Below are positions 9,425 to 18,485 of a stretch of DNA of 53,247 nt, in pieces. Made by a program: the position numbers and the translations under genes. Source of the stretch: an uncultured Chloroflexota bacterium (GTDB taxonomy: Bacteria > Chloroflexota > Anaerolineae > UBA4142 > SHND01); NCBI GenBank assembly GCA_937870825.1, contig CALMZO010000364.1, positions 1 to 53,247 on the forward strand. Reading direction: 5' to 3'. The notes under the pieces are model-generated. The model had not been told where the DNA came from. It ran no database searches and saw only the letters and a program-made list of their open reading frames with translations. Numbering within the stretch: the stretch's first letter is position 1; the number at the start of each line of letters is the position of its first letter.

Positions 9425-10333
9425 ATGCACGAACTCTTTCTCCTTTTTACTTTTCTCCTTCCCTCCACCGCGCAGCCCATTCTCGTTCAACAAGACAATC
9501 AAGTCATTGACTGCCAAGCCGAAGGCAGGGCGGTGATTGTTGGGAATGGAACGGGAACGGGGATTGTGGTGCAAAACCGAACCGGCGTCATCATCCAAAA
9601 TTGTACCGTCAAGGGCTTTGAACTCGGTTTGCTTGTCGCGGATTCGTCGAATGTGCTTGTGCGAAATTCCGATTTCAGCGGCAATTATGTGGACGACAAT
9701 TCGATTCTCGACCTCGGCGCGTGGCTGCCCAAAGGCGGCATGATGTTTCACAGTGTGACAAATTCGGCGATTCAAAATGTCACCGCGTCGAACAATGTGC
9801 AGGGCATTCAAGTCGTCAAAGGGGGGGGCAATACGATTCGCGCGAACAATGCGAATCGGAATCGCGGGTGGGGCATTCGATTGCTCGAGTCTCCGGGGAA
9901 TCGGGTCGAGGACAATTTTGCGAATTACAACAATCGCAGCTGTCCCGAATGGGGAAACGACGCGGGCTGCGAATCGGCGGGCATTGTGCTAGTCAACAGC
10001 GACAACACTATCGTCATTGGCAACACGGCGAATTTTTCCGGCGACGGAATTTATCAAGGCAACACGCCCGCGCGCGCGAGTCACAACAGTGCGTTTTACT
10101 GGAACACGCTGAACGACAATGTGGCGAACGGCGTCGAAGCCACATTCTCGCACGACAATCGTTTCATTGGCAACGAGTTGCAGCGGAACAATTACGCGTT
10201 TTGGCTCGGTTATGCGTCATACGCGCTCGTGAGTGGAAATTATACCAACGGCAACCGCGTCATGGACTGCCGCGCGGAACGTTCGAGTAATATCGTCGTT
10301 CAAGACAACACGTTTGCAGATTGTCCAAAATAA
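9425..10333 (+). CDS. Secreted right-handed parallel beta-helix repeat protein (NosD/pectate-lyase-like fold)
   Basis: 302 aa from ATG 9425 (MHELFLLFTFLLPSTAQ), which gives a signal peptide. A GTG at 9404 would add seven residues but lies inside the hairpin. The mature part is a run of 22-25-residue Asn/Gly/Val-rich turns such as VQNRTGVIIQNCTVKGF, NSDFSGNYVDDNS, NTIRANNANRNRGWGIRL and NTANFSGDGIYQGN, typical of parallel beta-helices of the NosD/CASH type. Four or more Cys could form disulfides. Such proteins often bind or cleave polysaccharides, but no catalytic motif is evident. An 8-G run at 9821-9828 is in frame. Confidence 0.75.
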   Translation: MHELFLLFTFLLPSTAQPILVQQDNQVIDCQAEGRAVIVGNGTGTGIVVQNRTGVIIQNCTVKGFELGLLVADSSNVLVRNSDFSGNYVDDNSILDLGAWLPKGGMMFHSVTNSAIQNVTASNNVQGIQVVKGGGNTIRANNANRNRGWGIRLLESPGNRVEDNFANYNNRSCPEWGNDAGCESAGIVLVNSDNTIVIGNTANFSGDGIYQGNTPARASHNSAFYWNTLNDNVANGVEATFSHDNRFIGNELQRNNYAFWLGYASYALVSGNYTNGNRVMDCRAERSSNIVVQDNTFADCPK

Positions 10334-10351
10334 ATCAGTGTGCAGTGACCG

Positions 10352-10470
10352 GTAATCACTCACCTTACGCAGCACTGTCATTTCGAGCCGCTTTTGCGAG
10401 AAATCTCAGCGGCGCGAAAACCGAGATTTCTCGCTGCTCTCGAAATGACATGCGTAACATGAGTAATCAC
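10352..10470. repeat. MITE-like palindromic repeat with TGTCATT-type inner ends
   Basis: A nested inverted repeat fills this intergenic gap. Inner arms TGTCATTTCGAG (10376-10387) and CTCGAAATGACA (10439-10450) are perfect. A second pair, GAGAAATCTC (10398-10407) and GAGATTTCTC (10423-10432), lies inside. Outer arms at 10352-10371 and 10451-10470 match at 16 of 20 positions. No transposase is encoded. The core ends resemble the palindrome at 38793-38844. Confidence 0.75.
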
Positions 10471-10477
10471 AAGAATT

Positions 10478-10870
10478 ATGGAACGTCGCATCATTCACAC
10501 GGATAACGCGCCGAAAGCAATCGGTCCGTATTCGCAGGCGATTCGTGCCGGGGCGGCTGGCGAATTTATTTTCACGGCGGGACAAATTCCGCTGGACCCC
10601 GCGACGATGAAATTGGTCGAGGGCGATATCACAATTCAAACGCGTCGCGCGTTGACAAATTTGAGCAATGTGTTGGAAGCGGCGGGGAGTTCGTTGTCGC
10701 GCGTTCTCAAGACAACCGTATTTCTTGCAAACTTTGACGATTTCGCCGCGATGAATGCGGTGTACGCGGAATTTTTTGGCGAACAGCCGCCGGCGCGTTC
10801 GACGATTCAAGCCGCGCGATTGCCCGCCGGCGCGCTCGTTGAGATTGAAGCCATCGCGATTGCAAACTGA
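10478..10870 (+). CDS. ridA: RidA-family (YjgF/UK114) reactive imine deaminase
   Basis: 130 aa, the normal family length. Family signatures are present: AIGPYSQAIRAG near the N-terminus, GQIPLDP, the central KTTVFLANFDDFAAMN and the C-terminal substrate Arg in PPARSTIQAARLPAGALVEIEAIA. RidA trimers hydrolyse 2-aminoacrylate and related imines produced by PLP enzymes such as threonine dehydratase. ATG 10478 is the only plausible start. The immediate upstream region is the palindromic repeat, so its own promoter must overlap or lie within that element. Confidence 0.93.
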   Translation: MERRIIHTDNAPKAIGPYSQAIRAGAAGEFIFTAGQIPLDPATMKLVEGDITIQTRRALTNLSNVLEAAGSSLSRVLKTTVFLANFDDFAAMNAVYAEFFGEQPPARSTIQAARLPAGALVEIEAIAIAN

Positions 10871-11001
10871 GCGGTGACAGGAAACATTTGACCCTTCATT
10901 TCATTCAGGACGGGCGGTTTGACAATTCACGCATTGTGTGATGCCTTGCAAGAAAAATGTCACCCGCCACGCGTTCTCCATCACCTTCGCCTTTTGGTCA
11001 G

Positions 11002-11029
11002 TTGCCAAATCATTCAATTCGCCTATAAT
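11002..11029 (+). promoter_or_regulatory. Sigma-70 type promoter of the S1-domain gene
   Basis: TTGCCA at 11002-11007 and TATAAT at 11024-11029 with a 16-bp spacer. Transcription would begin near 11036, leaving a short leader before the start codon at 11068 or 11113. Confidence 0.7.
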
Positions 11030-11067
11030 GTTTTCGGATACGGGAAAGGAATCTTAGTTATTTTTGC

Positions 11068-12408
11068 ATGAGTACAATTGCAACGTCACCACTGCACGTC
11101 GGAGTTAATTTGATGGATCCGATTCAAGGGAGCCAGGCGCCCCAAGGAGAATCTTCTCAAAAAAATAGCGGTGCGGCGAAAAATGCGCCGAAAAAAACCG
11201 CGCCGAAAACGACAAACAACAAAGACGCCAATAATTTTATGGCGTCGTTGTCCGAAGCGGATTACACGTACAAACGTCCGCAATTTGGCGACATTGTTTC
11301 CGGCATCGTGGTTCGCGCCGCGCCACACGAAGTCCTCGTTGATATTGGCACAAAATCCGAAGCCATCATCGCGCCGAGAGAAGTAGAAGAACTCGCGCGT
11401 GAAGGCAAACGTCCCAAACTCGGCGACGAAATTTTGGCGTTCGTGATTAAATCCGAAGACCAAGAAGGGCTGACCGTGTTGTCTGTCGCGCGCGCGCAGG
11501 AAGAACGCGATTGGCGCGATGCTGAAGTTTCACAAAAAGCGGATGCCGTGATTGAAGCGCCCGTCGCCGGTTACAACAAAGGCGGCTTGATTGTGCGCGT
11601 CGGAAAAATTCGCGGGTTCGTGCCTGCCTCGCAGCTGGAAATTGCAGCGCGCGGGCGCGGCGAACGCGAACTGACCGAATCCGATTTGTCCGCCCAAACC
11701 GGCAAGAAATTAAAACTCAAAATTATCGAAATTGACCGCGCGCGCAATCGTTTGATTTTGTCCGAGCGTGTGGCAATGCGCGAAGTGCGCCGCGATGCCA
11801 AAGCGCGTTTGTTGGAAGAAATCAAAGAGGGCGACATTCGCACGGGAACGGTGACAAGTGTTGCCGATTTTGGTGTATTTGTAGACCTCGGCGGTCTGGA
11901 TGGTTTGATTCACGTTTCTGAACTTTCCTGGTCGAAAATTCAGAATCCAAACGAATTGGTCAAAGTAGGGGATACGGTCCAGGTACAAGTGTTGGGCGTG
12001 GACCGCAGCAAGAACCGCATCGCGCTTTCGATGAAACGGCTTTCGCCCGAACCGTGGACGACGATTGAAGAACGGTATCAAATTGGGCAGTTGGTGAACG
12101 GCACGATTACGAAATTGGCTTCGTTTGGCGCATTTGCCCGCGTGGACGATGGCATCGAGGGCTTGATTCACGTTTCGGAATTGTCCGATAAACGAGTCAA
12201 TCATCCGAAAGAAGTGGTCAAAGAAGGCGAAACGTATCAATTGCGCGTCATCAAAATTGATTCGGCAAAACGGCGTTTGGGTCTCTCGCTCAAACGCGTG
12301 AATGATGAAGATTTGGGTGATTATGAACAGACGGATGCCGAAGAGTGGACCGAGGACGCGGTGGAAGGTGAACAAGAATTAGCGACGGAAACCGAGACGG
12401 AATCGTGA
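11068..12408 (+). CDS. rpsA: 30S ribosomal protein S1 homologue, four S1 RNA-binding domains
   Basis: 446 aa if ATG 11068 is used. A second ATG at 11113 has a better-placed GGAG eight bases upstream, so the mature start may be there. A charged Lys/Ala-rich N-terminal tail is followed by four S1 domains at about 73-140, 159-232, 254-324 and 339-410. The last two are canonical (SVADFGVFVDLGGLDGLIHVSELS and SFGAFARVDDGIEGLIHVSELS read as short blocks), and the acidic tail is Glu-rich. The length fits the four-domain S1 of Gram-positive and Chloroflexota type rather than the six-domain E. coli S1. Likely role: mRNA binding in translation. It has its own promoter and terminator. Confidence 0.88.
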   Translation: MSTIATSPLHVGVNLMDPIQGSQAPQGESSQKNSGAAKNAPKKTAPKTTNNKDANNFMASLSEADYTYKRPQFGDIVSGIVVRAAPHEVLVDIGTKSEAIIAPREVEELAREGKRPKLGDEILAFVIKSEDQEGLTVLSVARAQEERDWRDAEVSQKADAVIEAPVAGYNKGGLIVRVGKIRGFVPASQLEIAARGRGERELTESDLSAQTGKKLKLKIIEIDRARNRLILSERVAMREVRRDAKARLLEEIKEGDIRTGTVTSVADFGVFVDLGGLDGLIHVSELSWSKIQNPNELVKVGDTVQVQVLGVDRSKNRIALSMKRLSPEPWTTIEERYQIGQLVNGTITKLASFGAFARVDDGIEGLIHVSELSDKRVNHPKEVVKEGETYQLRVIKIDSAKRRLGLSLKRVNDEDLGDYEQTDAEEWTEDAVEGEQELATETETES

Positions 12409-12423
12409 ATGGGTGAGGAATAG

Positions 12424-12459
12424 AAAGGCGTCCCGAATAAATGAGCGCGGACGCCTTTT
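12424..12459 (+). terminator. Rho-independent terminator of the S1 gene
   Basis: AAAGGCGTCC (12424-12433) pairs with GGACGCCTTT (12449-12458), followed by further T. It lies 16 bp past the stop codon. Confidence 0.85.
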
Positions 12460-12499
12460 GTGTCTCTTGTACTTATTGAATGTTCATTAGGAGCGTAAA

Positions 12500-13330
12500 A
12501 TGTCTTATCCTTCTAAACCCTCATCGCAATTGCCTATTTCTGCAAAGTCTATGGCGATACTTCTTACTCTAGTTGCCTTATTTTCGCTCTTTGGCGTTTC
12601 TCTACTCTTGAGCGGATGGAATAACTCAAATCCAATCCAATTAGGAGCACGACCAATCCAACAATTTGCAACAACTACACCGGCTACAATTCTTGCATTG
12701 CAAGAAACAGTTGTGCCAGCAGCATCGGTTGAGCCTTTGCCTACCCTTGAGGAGATAATAATCTCTGCTCCGGAGGTAACTCCTTATCCGACCTATGATC
12801 CAGCCTTTGTACCTACAATAGCTCCGACCGCTGACTGGCTCACATACACCGATGAAATTGGGAGATTTTCGATTCGTTATTCAAATGGATGGGATGTTGA
12901 TGAATTACCTTCGGAGATTCGCCAAACGGCAGGTAGCTATACTACCATGATTGGAAACTATGACGCAGAAGATCCGTCTCTGGCTGACCTGAAAGATTTC
13001 CCACCTCAATTGTTTAAGGTGGAACTTACTATTGAGAAGCCTGGGACATCAGGAGTTCCAATCCCAGCGAATTATGATTTGGAGCAATGGGCCAATGAAT
13101 TCCGCAAAATTGGAGGAGAAGTGGAATGGATTGAGGCGGGTTACGTCGCAATATCCGGAGTTGAAGGTTATCGTGTAGTATGGGAGGATTCAACAGGACT
13201 GCGCGGTGTAGCTATTTGGGTGCCACATAGTGACAATTTATTTAGCTTCACATATGGAGTTTCTTCGGACTATCCAGAATTGGTAGAAGCGGCAGAGCAG
13301 ATTGTTGCCAGTTTTCAATTCGTGCCATAA
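12500..13330 (+). CDS. Membrane-anchored extracytoplasmic protein, uncharacterised
   Basis: 276 aa, preceded by AGGAGCG eight bases before the ATG. A single N-terminal hydrophobic segment (residues 18-40) anchors or exports the protein. It is followed by a Thr/Pro-rich linker (to about residue 108) and a globular C-terminal domain beginning LTYTDEIGRFSIRYSNGWDV. That opening resembles the PsbP/DUF1795-like modules of exported proteins that start Y-x-x-x-x-G-F-x-F-x-Y-P-x-G-W. The codon choice is clearly more AT-rich than in neighbouring genes, which suggests acquisition. No catalytic motif is seen and the function is unknown. Confidence 0.7.
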   Translation: MSYPSKPSSQLPISAKSMAILLTLVALFSLFGVSLLLSGWNNSNPIQLGARPIQQFATTTPATILALQETVVPAASVEPLPTLEEIIISAPEVTPYPTYDPAFVPTIAPTADWLTYTDEIGRFSIRYSNGWDVDELPSEIRQTAGSYTTMIGNYDAEDPSLADLKDFPPQLFKVELTIEKPGTSGVPIPANYDLEQWANEFRKIGGEVEWIEAGYVAISGVEGYRVVWEDSTGLRGVAIWVPHSDNLFSFTYGVSSDYPELVEAAEQIVASFQFVP

Positions 13331-13369
13331 AAAGAATTCAAAGCGTTATGTTCCGTAAGAGAGGTACTC

Positions 13370-14380
13370 ATGCAACACTCAGCATATTTCTTCCGATGGC
13401 GCGCCTGCATATTGATTTGTTTTATCCTGCTAGGTATAGGAGTTAAAGCTGCACCTGCGTTGGCGCATAACAATAACCCAAGTACTCCAAGTGGATATAA
13501 ACTGCCATATGATCCAAACCGCATCGCCAAGATTACCAATGGACCTAACGAAGGCAATCATGGCGTGGATTGTTGTGCAATATCACATGAAGCAATTGAT
13601 TTTGTCTATGTTGCTTCTGATCAATGGAGTGCAATACGCGCTGCTAAAGCTGGCACCGTGATTTACGCTGCGAATCCAGGTAGTGGTGGCTATGGGAATC
13701 TGGTGATTATCTAGCATGGTGATGGATTCTTTAGCTACTATCAGCACCTTGCCTCTATTACAGCCAACATCTTGAATACCAGTGTAACTAAGGGATCTCA
13801 AATTGGCATCATTGGGAAGACAGGTACAAATCTTATTCATCTTCACTTTGAGGTACGTGATGGAGTACAGACTTCCCCGCTGGTTATTGGTTCTGGCGAC
13901 ACCCGTGGACATAGCTTGATCCAAAGTAGTAGGTTTTTTAAGCGTATCGGATTGTTTCCCTGGTATCCAAATGCATCTATGAACTCGGGATTTGTTCCTC
14001 GCAGTACAAGTCACCCAATCAATAAATGTGTAGATAATCATAGTTTAACATTCAAATGGCCTGCGCCGAGTGAATTTGACCATCATGACGGCAGCGGTGT
14101 TGACCGCTTCCAAGGATATGATTTCGAGCTCGATCATTCCAATAACACTGTCCCTGTCGGAGTCTTGAGTGGTAACAGTGCAACAAGTAACATGCTTATT
14201 TATCCCAATCTCGCAGATGGAACTTGGTGGTTTCACGCGCGAGCTTACAGCACACGATATGGCTGGGCTCCGGCAAGTTCGGTTGCCCACCTTGGACCTT
14301 TCATAATCGGCGCTGGGCCTGGCTGTATAAGTGCTCCTTCAGAGGATGATTGGCTGGAGGACCCGGAGCTCCCTGATTAG
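13370..14380 (+). pseudogene. Secreted M23 (LytM-type) metallopeptidase interrupted by an in-frame amber codon
   Basis: ATG 13370 opens a signal peptide (ICFILLGIGVKAAPALA) and an M23 domain. TAG at 13712-13714 stops the frame, and the very same frame continues to 14380 with no indel. The zinc motifs lie on opposite sides of the stop: HEAID (HxxxD) before and HLHFEV after. The strand around the stop reads GNLVII-stop-HGDGFFSYYQHL, so the TAG probably replaces a Gln, Glu or similar codon. After the peptidase comes an Ig/fibronectin-like C-terminal domain. Unless the stop is read through, the enzyme is inactive. Base composition is AT-rich like its upstream neighbour. Confidence 0.8.
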
Positions 14381-14720
14381 AGTTATTCGATAAATCATTT
14401 GCCGGTTTTGTCGGAGGTTTTTGAATGTGGTAGGGGCTCTTTTGAAAGTAATTATTTTTTGATGGAAAGAAATACTAAACAGGATTCGAGCGTATAATCT
14501 TTTACGTAACGTACATCGCTGTTCTTTAAGAACGCGCACAATTCATCGTCGAGAACGTTCGCGTCGAACGCGCAATTGTCCAAGTGGTCTATGGCGCGAA
14601 CGGCGCGTTTGTTTTAGAATAAATGTGATGTTTTGCGCGTGATGCAAATCTTTTTTGTCCGCCGTGCGTATTTTGGTTGAAACGAATTGACGTGCAGAAA
14701 CGTTGTACAATTGCAGGAGA
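14381..14720. other. Non-coding stretch upstream of clpC
   Basis: No credible gene on either strand. It holds a perfect 13-bp palindrome GTTCTTTAAGAAC (14521-14533), a TATAAT at 14493-14498 without a good -35 box, and two similar short blocks beginning AACGCGCA about 40 bp apart. Nothing firmer is visible. Confidence 0.4.
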
Positions 14721-14767
14721 GTACGGCAAATTTGAAATTTGTCGTACGCGCAGTGCATTCGTAAGAT
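14721..14767 (+). promoter_or_regulatory. Palindromic operator-like site overlapping a putative clpC promoter
   Basis: The arms GTACGGCAAATTT and AAATTTGTCGTAC (14721-14747) form a 27-bp palindrome with one mismatched pair around a central G. Its right arm contains TTGTCG (14739-14744), which sits 17 bp before TAAGAT (14762-14767), a plausible promoter with a leader of about 135 nt. The site does not match the CIRCE or CtsR consensus. It could instead be a dispersed palindromic repeat. Confidence 0.5.
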
Positions 14768-14909
14768 AGTTACACTTTTCCTATCCAACAAAAGGGTCTC
14801 CCACGCTCCAAACCGACATGTCCTTCCCTTTCACCTTCGATGGGAATCGCGCAGACGGCAACAACAGGCAAAGCAATTTCAGTAGGGTATTGATAGGGGT
14901 GACACCGTG

Positions 14910-17432
14910 ATGTCCGATAAATTCGACAAATTTACGAAACGCGCGCGACGCGTGCTGACGTTCGCGCAAGAAGAAGCACAACGACTGAATCACAATTACA
15001 TCGGCACCGAACATATTCTATTGGGACTTATTCGTGAGGAAGAAGGACTCGCCGCCAAAGTACTGCGCGATTTGGGACTCGACCAAACGCGCGTGCGGCA
15101 AGTGATTGAAGAGATTGTCGGACGCGGGCAAGCCGCGCCCGGCACAAGATTGTCTCTAACGCCGCGCACGAAACGCGTGATTGAACTCGCAGTGGATGAA
15201 GCGCGCCGCATGGGGCATCATTACATCGGCACCGAACATCTTTTGCTCGGTCTCATCCGCGAAGGCGACGGCATCGCGGTCAATGTTTTGAAATCGCTCG
15301 GCGTCTCGCCCGACAAAGTGCGTTCGAATCTTGCCAAAGAAGTGATGAACGCATCGCCGTCGCAATCAGAAGAAGGAAAATCTTCAGAGAAATCGAAAAA
15401 GCGCGGCGAATCGAAAACGCCGCTGCTTGACCAGCTCGCGGTTGACCTCACACAACTCGCGGAAGATAACAAACTTGACCCCGTCATTGGACGCCAAAAA
15501 GAAATCGAACGCGTCATCCAAATTCTTTCGCGGCGCACCAAAAACAATCCCGCGTTGATTGGCGAACCGGGCGTGGGCAAGACTGCCATCGTCGAAGGTC
15601 TCGCGCAAAAAATTCTCAACGGGCAAGTGCCGCCGCAATTGTTGAACAAGCGCGTGCTGCAACTCGATGTCGGTTCGTTGGTCGCAGGCACGATTTATCG
15701 CGGTCAATTTGAAGAGCGCATGAAGCGCGTGATTGATGAAGTCAAAGGCAGCAAAAGTATTTTGTTCATTGACGAATTGCATATGGTCGTCGGCGCAGGC
15801 GCGGCGGGCAGCGCGGTGGACGCGGCAAACATTTTGAAACCCGCGTTGGCGCGCGGCGAATTGCAATGTGTTGGCGCGACGACGATGGAAGAATATCGCA
15901 AGCACATCGAATCCGATGCCGCGCTCGAACGCCGCTTCCAACCCGTCAAGGTCGAAGAACCGAGCGTGGAAGAAACCATCGCGATTTTAAAAGGCGTGCG
16001 CGAACGATACGAGCAGCATCACGCGTTGAAAATTGGCGATGACGCGTTGACCAGCGCGGCAAATCTTGCCGCGCGGTATGTCACAGACCGTTTCTTGCCC
16101 GACAAAGCGATTGACTTGATTGACGAAGCATCCTCGCGCGTGCGGATGTACAAAGTCCCGAAACCGCCGTCATGGGAAGAACTCTCCGACGACCTGAAAG
16201 AAATTCAAGCGCGCAAAGAAGAAGCGGTGAACGAAGAAGAATTTGAGCAAGCGATTGAGTTGCAAAATCGCGAACGCCAAGTCAAAGAAAAATTGAAACA
16301 GGCGCAGCTCAATTTCACCGAGTATCCCGATACCGCGATGCCGATAGTTGGCGCGGAAGATATTGCCGAAGTCGTTTCGATGTGGACGGGCGTGCCGCTC
16401 ACGCAAATCTCTGAAGCGGAAACGACGCGGCTTTTGAAAATGGAAAGCGCGCTGCACGAACGCATCGTCGGTCAAGAAGACGCCATCAATATCATTTCCA
16501 AAGCCGTGCGCCGCGCGCGCGCTGGTTTCAAAGACCCGAAGCGACCGATTGGTTCGTTCATCTTTTTGGGACCGACAGGCGTGGGCAAAACGGAATTGGC
16601 GAAAACGCTCGCGGAATTCATGTTTGGCAAAGAGGACACGTTGATTCAAATTGACATGTCCGAATTTATGGAGCGCCACAGCATCGCGCGTTTGGTCGGT
16701 GCGCCGCCCGGATATATCGGTTATGAAGATGGCGGACAATTGACCGAAGCGATTCGCCGCCGCCCGTACTCGGTGGTGCTGCTCGACGAAATCGAAAAGG
16801 CACATCCCGAAGCGTTCAACATGCTCTTGCAGATTTTGGAAGAGGGACATCTCGCCGACGCGAAAGGGCGCAAGGTTGATTTCCGCAACACGATTATTAT
16901 CATGACGTCGAACATTGGCGCGGAAGCGATTCAACGCGACAGCTCGCTCGGATTCTCCGTCAAACAAAACGAAGCGAAAGCGAATGAAGACGCGTACGCG
17001 AAAATGCGTGAACGTTTGATGGGCGAATTGAAAAAATTATTCCGTCCCGAATTTCTCAATCGCATTGACGGCGTCGTCGTATTCCGCGCGTTGACCAAAG
17101 AAGACATTATGCAAATCGTTGACGTGCAGCTGCGTTTGTTGCAGCCGCGTCTCGAAGAACACAACATCGAACTCGAAATCACACCCGCCGCCAAAGAACA
17201 ACTCGGACGCGAAGGATATGACCAACAATTTGGCGCGCGTCCGTTGAAACGAAAAATTCAACAGCTCATCGAAGACCCGTTGTCCGAGGGCGTGTTGAGC
17301 GGCGAGTTCAAAGACAACACCAAAGTGGTTGCCGATGTGATTGAAGGACAGGTGAAACTCGTCGGCGATGATGCGATGACGATTGAAAAGACGCTCGAAG
17401 AGTTGACCGAAGTCACGCCGTCGCTGAATTAG
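14910..17432 (+). CDS. clpC: ATP-dependent Clp protease ATP-binding subunit ClpC
   Basis: 840 aa from ATG 14910; a GTG three bases earlier is also possible, and AGGGGTGA upstream serves either. Two Clp_N repeats occupy residues 1-145 ([19 protein letters not shown] and [25 protein letters not shown]). AAA-1 has Walker A Lys224 (GEPGVGKTA) and [12 protein letters not shown]. The UVR-type middle segment ([19 protein letters not shown]) separates it from AAA-2 with Lys560 (GPTGVGKTE), followed by the D2-small domain. The UVR motif and short middle domain make this ClpC rather than ClpB. It unfolds substrates for ClpP, normally with adaptors. It is monocistronic between a long leader and its own terminator. 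Confidence 0.96.
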   Translation: MSDKFDKFTKRARRVLTFAQEEAQRLNHNYIGTEHILLGLIREEEGLAAKVLRDLGLDQTRVRQVIEEIVGRGQAAPGTRLSLTPRTKRVIELAVDEARRMGHHYIGTEHLLLGLIREGDGIAVNVLKSLGVSPDKVRSNLAKEVMNASPSQSEEGKSSEKSKKRGESKTPLLDQLAVDLTQLAEDNKLDPVIGRQKEIERVIQILSRRTKNNPALIGEPGVGKTAIVEGLAQKILNGQVPPQLLNKRVLQLDVGSLVAGTIYRGQFEERMKRVIDEVKGSKSILFIDELHMVVGAGAAGSAVDAANILKPALARGELQCVGATTMEEYRKHIESDAALERRFQPVKVEEPSVEETIAILKGVRERYEQHHALKIGDDALTSAANLAARYVTDRFLPDKAIDLIDEASSRVRMYKVPKPPSWEELSDDLKEIQARKEEAVNEEEFEQAIELQNRERQVKEKLKQAQLNFTEYPDTAMPIVGAEDIAEVVSMWTGVPLTQISEAETTRLLKMESALHERIVGQEDAINIISKAVRRARAGFKDPKRPIGSFIFLGPTGVGKTELAKTLAEFMFGKEDTLIQIDMSEFMERHSIARLVGAPPGYIGYEDGGQLTEAIRRRPYSVVLLDEIEKAHPEAFNMLLQILEEGHLADAKGRKVDFRNTIIIMTSNIGAEAIQRDSSLGFSVKQNEAKANEDAYAKMRERLMGELKKLFRPEFLNRIDGVVVFRALTKEDIMQIVDVQLRLLQPRLEEHNIELEITPAAKEQLGREGYDQQFGARPLKRKIQQLIEDPLSEGVLSGEFKDNTKVVADVIEGQVKLVGDDAMTIEKTLEELTEVTPSLN

Positions 17433-17458
17433 CGACGAGCCAAGAGGAATGAAAAATG

Positions 17459-17497
17459 AAACTGCCCGCGTTGTGAAAACAGCGCCGGCAGTTTTTT
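17459..17497 (+). terminator. Rho-independent terminator after clpC
   Basis: AAACTGCC (17459-17466) pairs with GGCAGTTT (17487-17494), followed by T. Placed between convergent genes, so it may also affect the opposite strand. Confidence 0.8.
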
Positions 17498-17504
17498 GTG
17501 CTAT

Positions 17505-18287
17505 TTATTGATACGGCGGAAACAATCTGACGAACGCGCCTGTCCCCTTTTTCGCCTCGTAAATTTTTACGACCCTGTCGTATGCTTCTGGAATTCCTTG
17601 ACACGCGCGTTCGAGTGTGGTGTAATTTTCAGCGCCCAACGCGTCTTTCAAGACGGGCATTCGTTCCGACGCGTGATAAATTTCTTCGGCAACCAAAATC
17701 CCATCGTCCGCGCACGCTTCCAAAAACGCCGCGTACGTGGTGAACAGACCCTCTGTACCTTGACGAAATTCGCGCGCCAGGTCGGGATTGTTTGCGGCTT
17801 GCACCATGTGACGCTGTTCGTGGCGCAATACATTCTTCCACGACGCCACGCTCAACGCGTTCACTGCTTCGCCGTAAATAAAAACACAGTTTGGGTGACA
17901 CTCCACGCTTTGTGTGTCAAATCCTTCATCGGGTCCCGTCGTCGCGCGAATGTTGCGTTTTACGAGGTCTTGATAAATGTCGGCTTCGAGTCCGGTTGAT
18001 TGTGGCGAGACGACGATGAGATAAAAGCGCAGTCCTTCTTGAAACAACTGTGCCTGCGCTTGCGCGACGTTTGTATGCTCGTCGCCGTGAATGAGATAGG
18101 TTGTCAGTTCGCTCGAGCGTTCGACCGGTGACAAGACATTCGGCGTATGTGCAGGACTTGGCTTCCAAGTCGCCGTGTTGGCGGGTGTTACGGGCGGGGT
18201 GGCGAAAGCCGCGCCCGCGCCCGCACAACCGGCGAACGTCATGATGCTCCACAACCAAAGAAATGTCACAGTCAAACATTTTCGCAT
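17505..18287 (-). CDS. Lipoprotein with an HExxH zincin-like motif, uncharacterised
   Basis: 260 aa using the internal Met that gives MRKCLTVTFLWLW; a start seven codons earlier is possible. The signal sequence ends in a lipobox (TFAGC), followed by a Thr/Pro-rich spacer. The globular part contains LRHEQRHMVQAAN, an HExxH zinc-peptidase-like motif, with Glu-rich helices after it (EGLFTTYAAFLEACADDG) that could supply the third ligand. Four Cys outside the lipobox could pair. I do not recognise the family. Peptidase activity is an inference from the motif only. Confidence 0.7.
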   Translation of the reverse strand: MRKCLTVTFLWLWSIMTFAGCAGAGAAFATPPVTPANTATWKPSPAHTPNVLSPVERSSELTTYLIHGDEHTNVAQAQAQLFQEGLRFYLIVVSPQSTGLEADIYQDLVKRNIRATTGPDEGFDTQSVECHPNCVFIYGEAVNALSVASWKNVLRHEQRHMVQAANNPDLAREFRQGTEGLFTTYAAFLEACADDGILVAEEIYHASERMPVLKDALGAENYTTLERACQGIPEAYDRVVKIYEAKKGTGAFVRLFPPYQ

Positions 18288-18360
18288 GGTACAACTCCTT
18301 CGCCGCAAATTGTATCATGCAGACGAGGACAGACAGGATATACAACTTGCCGCAGCGAGA

Positions 18361-18401
18361 TACAAAAAAATAGAACCGCGATAAAACATTCGCGGTTCTA
18401 T
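18361..18401 (-). terminator. Minus-strand terminator with no gene clearly upstream of it
   Basis: ATAGAACCGCG (18370-18380) pairs perfectly with CGCGGTTCTAT (18391-18401). On the minus strand the hairpin is followed by seven T, so it would stop minus-strand transcription entering from above 18401. No minus-strand gene is visible there. Confidence 0.6.
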
Positions 18402-18485
18402 GGGATACCCCGACGTTCATTTTGGCGCGATGTGTAGTTTCTCTTTCTCCTAGAAAAATAGAGAAAATTCAAGAGAAGGTTTCGT

